From Paracentrotus lividus (lineage: Eukaryota > Echinodermata > Echinoidea > Camarodonta > Echinidae), in the NCBI GenBank assembly GCA_940671915.1, contig CALNVZ010003426.1:39423741-39487740 (forward strand): 64,000 nucleotides of DNA, read 5' to 3'. A program made the position numbers and the translations under genes. The notes beneath the pieces are model-generated. The model was not told where the DNA came from and ran no database searches. It worked only from the letters and a program-made list of their open reading frames with translations. Positions 58,891 to 64,000 of this stretch are shown here, piece after piece; positions within the stretch are counted from its first letter, which is position 1, and every line of letters begins with the position of its first letter.

Positions 58891-61408
58891 CTGCAAAGGG
58901 GAATACAAACAAGGATCTTATTTAGAAAAGGTAGTGCATATCAGAGATGTAAATGGGTAGCAAAAAAATAAAAAAATAAAAAAATCAAGAAAGTATTGAT
59001 TGCATGACCACAATAACACCTTTAACACATAACATGTCACAGAAAAAAAATAAAAAGTCAAGAAACACATCAAATTAGAAAAATAAAAAATCAGGAATTT
59101 CAGGAAAACTAACATCCCTGACATTTATGTCAATTGCATTGGTTTTATGTTATAATTTGTGATAAATGTATGAGTAGCTTGCTGTAAAATGGAGTGGTGT
59201 CCTTGATTTACGATGGCCCTCCATACAAAATGGTCTTGTACTGCTGTAATTATCAAGTCATTATCATTTTTTTATAATTCAATAACAACCAAGAGAAAAG
59301 CTCCATTGTGAAACAAACAAATTTGAGAAATATTCCAACAATGTGAAGTTTTTCAAGAAAAACTTAAGTAATCATTCATCATTGCATTTCAATAACACTA
59401 GTTAATAATTTGCTGGGTCATATGACAATACTTGCAATCACTACAAGCACACACACACACAAAAATTCTTTCAAGGTAAATTAATATCCTAAATGTACAT
59501 TATCCTTTTGTTGAAAGTTCCAGTAGCTCGTGCCTGTACTAACAATGTCCATTGACATGGTTTTATTATCTACATGTATGTAATTGGAGCAAGGGCATGA
59601 ACTTGATGTAAAATTATATGAATGAATGTAATTCTGACTCTCACCAAATGAAATTCTGTTTGTCTGTCCTTTTAACTCAAAAGGTTTGAGTTTCATTATA
59701 TGTTTTATTATATGTTTCATTATATGGTTCATAATATGTTTCATTATATGTTTTATTATAACTTACATGTATTGGTACATTATATAGTTCATTATACGTT
59801 TCATTATAGTAAATAGTGGTCGTATTTTACGAGCTGTGATTGGTTGAAAGGGTGTCACGTGTAGTTCAACATTCTGGTATGTTGAACGCTTTTTTGTTAT
59901 GTTGAACGGTTTTTTGTTATGTTGAACGGTTTTTACCTGTGTTAAAATGAATGGTGAAATCGATTGCCTTGTTGCGCAAGCGCGTAATAACAGTAAAATG
60001 GTGCGCACAACAATAGATACGCGGAACGACAATATACGTCACAATAGCTTAATTAGCACCAAAAGTTTGGCAAATACTTGCAAAGATAAAACCAGATTAG
60101 GCAAGGTCAAAGATCTAGGGGTCTATTTACTATAATAAATAGTGCATGCATCTATTAATGCAACATTACTGACTATGTGAACTCCAAATACTAAATTATC
60201 CCTCGGGCACATCTGTTTCAACTCGGCCTACGGCCTCGGTGAAATAAAATGTGCCCTCGGGATAATTTAGTATTTGTCGTGCACATAATCTAGTATGTTG
60301 CATGGTAGAGCATGCACTATTTATATAATGTTGCATTATATGATTCTTTGTGTGATTCTCCTCTTGTTTGAAAGGAACAATTGATACTTCACTTCCACAC
60401 TTCCCCTATAGTTAAAGTTTTAGATTCCTTTCACTACACAGACTCATTTCAATTTAACTGTCAGGAGATTTTAAAAAATCCTTAAAAGCTAGACAGGTAA
60501 ATCCAGATCTAAAGATTACGCCCAGTGTAATTTATGTAAAAGATCCTCAGAAATCCCATTGTAGAATACTTGAAGAATGCTTGATGGTCGATTAAAAAGA
60601 TCTAATTATCAGATATTTGATTGTCCCTTCAAATTGAATAAGGTAAGCTGCACATTGTCACTACATTGTCCACATAACAAACAAAAGGTGCGGCCTTCTT
60701 CTAATTCTTCTTCTCGAGAGACTTATCGATCTAGAAGCAAAGAGTGAATTTATTAAATACACATTATTGATTTTAAACCCTTTTATATACTGCTTCCTAA
60801 GGCTTCTCTATGCAGTGCATGTACATAAAAGAGACCCATGTGAACATGATAAAAGGTTATCTAGTTATGGGGTAATTATATTTTGAAGAAAAAAAAAACC
60901 TGACTGTAACTTAATCTAAAGGGGTGCGAATTGAACACGAATGCATTACTCACAATGTGCTTAAATTAAAGAGAAATGACTGTTGTGGTCATGATATTGA
61001 AATGTGGATAAACTGTCTCAAAGTAATTGGGAAAGATTCACCTACAATGTAGAGGTTCTGGAATCAAGAAAAAATGATAAGAAATTTCCCCAATTCTGCC
61101 ATGTTTCACATGCACTGCATTTTTTACAAACATAATCGCACATGTATAGGACTACACAAAATGTTTGGCATGTCACTTTATGATTATGAGGCTATTTGAA
61201 GAGCAATCCTAGGTAGTAGACCTTTTTACAACTATTATCTTCCTAAAACAAATGAAAATAATTAGAAAAATCACAATTACTTTGCTCCCTTTCCCACTAC
61301 AGCAGGGTCCCTATGTTACTTCTCAAATACAGACTACATGTACACATATTTCATCAGTTGCAAAAGAAAACCTGCATCTCAGTCGTCAAAGTGAAAGTTG
61401 TACTGTAT
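58891..61408. other. Probable 5' intron or flank of the receptor gene
   Basis: No exon recognised. It includes a tandem of ~14-bp ATATGTTTCATTAT-type units at about 59690-59800, and then the dispersed repeat copy at 59805-60324. Confidence 0.45.
59805..60324 (+). repeat. Dispersed ~500-bp repeat, copy 2
   Basis: Inverted relative to 45978-46472. Carries the same hairpin, GTTGAACGGTTTTTTGTTAT tandem and the short frame 59947-60135 (MNGEIDCLVAQARNNSKMVR...). Frame length and most residues agree between the copies, which is as expected for recent copies even if it is not coding. Confidence 0.75.
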
Positions 61409-61661
61409 TTGAAGAGCTTGTTTCCAAAAGGGACTAAATCCACTTTTGATGAAAATTGAGTTATTGATATCAGGACATTGTTCAGGTACGTACCCATCTG
61501 TGAGCAAAATAACTTACCTAAATTTTAATTGCAACTTCCAGAAATTGCAAACTTTTAATTTCAATTTTCCATAGACGCCTGTATAAAATCCGGCAAAGAA
61601 AAGCCATTTACTCTGAAGTTACAAAAGTGGATTTAGTCCCTTTTGGAAACAAACTCTTCAT
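61409..61661. mobile_element. 253-bp MITE, GAAGAGCTTG family (copy 2)
   Basis: Ends GAAGAGCTTGTTTCCAAAAG and (complement) GAAGAGTTTGTTTCCAAAAG. Its left half matches the complement of the right half of 31104-31355, including GAGTTATTGATATCAGG and CAGGTACGTACCCATC. Non-coding. Confidence 0.8.
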
Positions 61662-62443
61662 TTATAAATTGCTGCCATGCCAGACAAGCCTTTTTGCAAG
61701 GAAGATCAGTCAGAGCAATATATCTGTAGCAAGTTTATCCAAGAGCTCATGCTAATAAAACAGTGATTTTTTTTTTTTTAAACCCTGATGCATAATGTTG
61801 GATTTCTAGTTCATATCTGAACATTATTTCATGTTTAGCGTATGTTGGATAGACACACAACATAAGGAAAATATTGGTATGCACATCCCTTTAAAAATGC
61901 TAAAGATAAGTAGCTTGTGAACGGAGAAGAATTAAATTGAGCTGGTACCCTAAGAGATACACAACCCTTACATACCCAGTCAGGTGTATAGCGAATGTAA
62001 GCTCCTATTAAATCTAAAATGCGTGAATGATTGAAAACTCAGCAACATTTATTCTCATGGAATCTTTCATTCATGTGACCAACCCTAAAAATGTTGAGGC
62101 ACCTGCGATATGGTTGAAGTATTATGGTACGTTGTAGCCTTGGAACAAGTCTCATGCTTTTGAGGAAGTTTGGAAGAATGGTCTCTTAAGAGACGGAACA
62201 CTCTCTCTCTCAAAAAAAAAAAAAAAATGTATGAAAATTGAGTGATGTTATTTCATTTTTTTATAGCTTTTTTTTAGTTAGTTTGTTTGTTTGTTTTTTT
62301 TTTGGGGGGGGGGGGTGCCTTTAAAAAAAAAAGAAGAGTTACAGGTGAGAACTTTTATTTTTTTATCCTGCAAATCTTTGAATAATACGTAAACAATGCA
62401 AATCCTCGATTGGAATGCAAGATCCTCCGTTCTCTCTCAATCC

Positions 62444-62666
62444 AGGAGCCTGTTTCACTAAAAAGCTACATGTAAGTTTGACTTAAGTCAGACTTAAGTT
62501 CCTGAGTGCATACGGTATATTACGCATTACCTCATTGGTCAGAACACAATCAGTGGTTGCGCACTATTTCGAAGTCTATCAATAAGATTAAATGTTAGAC
62601 ACTGGATGCATTTGAAATTTATTAAGTGCAAATTTATGTCAAACTTACCTCTTAACAGCTAGCCCT
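62444..62666. mobile_element. ~220-bp MITE-like inverted repeat
   Basis: The left end AGGAGCCTGTTTCACTAA and a GTAAGTTTGAC word pair with the complement of the right side (AGGGCTAGCTGTTAAGAG, GTAAGTTTGAC). The ends are imperfect, so the borders are approximate. Confidence 0.5.
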
Positions 62667-62989
62667 ATATGTAGGTGTATAAAATGTAGATACCTATGAT
62701 ATTCATTTTCAGCAATTATAAATATATTTCTGTTTTTAACGTACATTTTTCAAACTTGTCTGCTCAGAGAGAAAATGGCCCAAAGCTGATATACTATTCT
62801 CCCTGTTATAAGGAGGTGCTAAGGACCAAGGCAAATACTATGTTGGAACAAAATCGTCTTAAACTAAACACATACGGTAGACACATAAAACTGGAAGTGG
62901 GAAAATTGCCTAAATTACAATTGATTATCATTGTACATTATATGCCCTATCATTCGCCTATTTACCCCCACCACCCCCCATTGAATAGC

Positions 62990-64000
62990 GCCCTCCATTG
63001 ACGAGGATGCGGCCGAAAGCGATCCAATACACTTCTCTAATCTCTTCGCCTCCGTCGAGATAAGTCGTGTATTTTTTGCCGCGCCAAAAATAGCGTGTTT
63101 TTTCTCCCTTTGGGACTTCCTTGCGGTGTTTTGCGAGGTTATTTTGCTCAGGATAATCTTTTTGAGTATTCTGAGCTCTCCTTTTTTTGGTCTGGTCTTT
63201 TGGTTTTACCGAGATTTTGATAGTTTTTATCTCTCGGTGATCGTTTATTTTCACGCTCTCTCTTCCCGTAGACTTCGTACGTTCATTACTGCGTGTATGT
63301 TATACGTGTCGTGGTTTACGTTTGAGTGTTGTGTGTGTTGCGGCGCACAGAGTTTTTGTGCTCCGCTTTTTTTGATAGACCCGCCTATTTACCCCTTTTT
63401 GTGTATTAACACCTTTTCTCTCTCTTTATTTTAACAGATTCATCTTGTCTATTTTTCTTCGCGCCACTTCATATAGAAGGAAGCGGGGAAGAAATTAGCG
63501 AGCAAGCGTGTGTTTTCTTCGGAGAAGTCCCCTTTGCGGGGGTGAGAGCTTGTCGTTCGAGGAGGCGTTGGACGCTGTCGCTGCCGCTTCTTCACCACCT
63601 CGAACTTCGGTGAGTATTATTGGGTCGAACACCGGCGGATAAAGCCTAGCTGCTCGGAATTCGTCGGTCCCTCAGAGTACGGGACCGTTGATGACGCGAC
63701 GGGACTGGCGGCGTCAGGACGATGACGATTACGGCCCTCGCGCCGGATCCGATAGTCCTTTGCCACGTTCGATCAACGGGAGATCTAAAACGGTTATACA
63801 TCGGTTTCACAACCGGTGGCCGGTTCTCTGGTTAATTCAGTACTGGCTGAAGGCCGGGTTCATTTCTCTCACGGTGCCGAATCCCATTGTGCCTCTGGCT
63901 TCGCCTGGCATCCGGATCGAGCTCGGTTTCTATATCGAGTTTGTCGGACCGGATATCGGCGCCGTAACCCTTAACTGAGGTAAATGCGGTATCCGGCGAG
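62990..64000. other. GC-rich edge block, unidentified
   Basis: Composition shifts abruptly to higher G+C with many CpG (for example CCGGCGGATAAAGCCTAGC). A plus-strand frame at 63688-63978 reads MTRRDWRRQDDDDYGPRAGS and ends in LGFYIEFVGPDIGAVTLN; I do not recognise it. A GTGAGT donor-like site follows CTTCG at 63609. Possibilities are a CpG-rich first exon and promoter of a gene to the right, or the 5' leader of a retroelement running off the window. Confidence 0.3.

Noticed and set aside
1-64000. CRISPR arrays, prokaryotic operons, rRNA or tRNA genes
   Set aside because: Introns, microsatellites and gene content are eukaryotic; no spacer-repeat periodicity, rRNA core words or cloverleaf with internal promoter boxes was recognised by eye. 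A dedicated tRNA scan was not possible.

Overview
This is eukaryotic nuclear DNA: AT-rich, intron-rich, full of short inverted-repeat transposons, homopolymers and microsatellites. Gene content (a farnesoid-X-type NR1H receptor, a ZFC3H1 orthologue, a lysosomal-type acid phosphatase, a UFSP1 orthologue) and repeat style point to an invertebrate deuterostome, most likely an echinoderm such as a sea urchin. The species is inference.

Layout. (1) 1442-19454, minus: 21 exons of ZFC3H1, scaffold of the nuclear poly(A)-RNA exosome connection (PAXT). The ATG is inside the window; the 3' end lies beyond its left edge. (2) 19455-23712: intergenic, with a 1.0-kb palindromic element. (3) 23713-34455, plus: nine exons of a membrane-anchored histidine acid phosphatase, complete from signal peptide to cytoplasmic tail, with four or five non-autonomous elements in its introns. 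(4) 34456-41304: intergenic, with two mariner-like foldback elements and simple repeats. (5) 41305-44462, plus: five coding exons of UFSP1, the UFM1-processing cysteine protease, with all catalytic residues. (6) 44463-52488: intergenic and probable 3' flanks. (7) 52489-58890, minus: seven exons of an FXR-like nuclear receptor (NR1H), nearly full length; the first exon is not identified. (8) 58891-64000: probable 5' intron or flank of the receptor, repeats, then a GC-rich unexplained block at the right edge.

The four genes share no obvious pathway and there is no operon-like logic; UFSP1 and the receptor converge. The most unusual feature is local tandem multiplication of exon ends. The 3' parts of four exons (UFSP1 terminal exon x3; receptor terminal exon x3, helix-3 exon x4, hinge exon x4) are repeated together with their splice donor or stop codon and flanking DNA. 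One repeat copy carries a 501-bp TTAA-flanked palindromic MITE whose empty site can be read from sister copies.

Two coding exons (ZFC3H1 9722-10611, receptor 54827-55032) contain apparent one-base losses, four in all and all in the same direction. This looks like consensus deletion error unless shown to be real.

All calls come from reading the sequence. Family names rest on recognised motifs, not on database searches.
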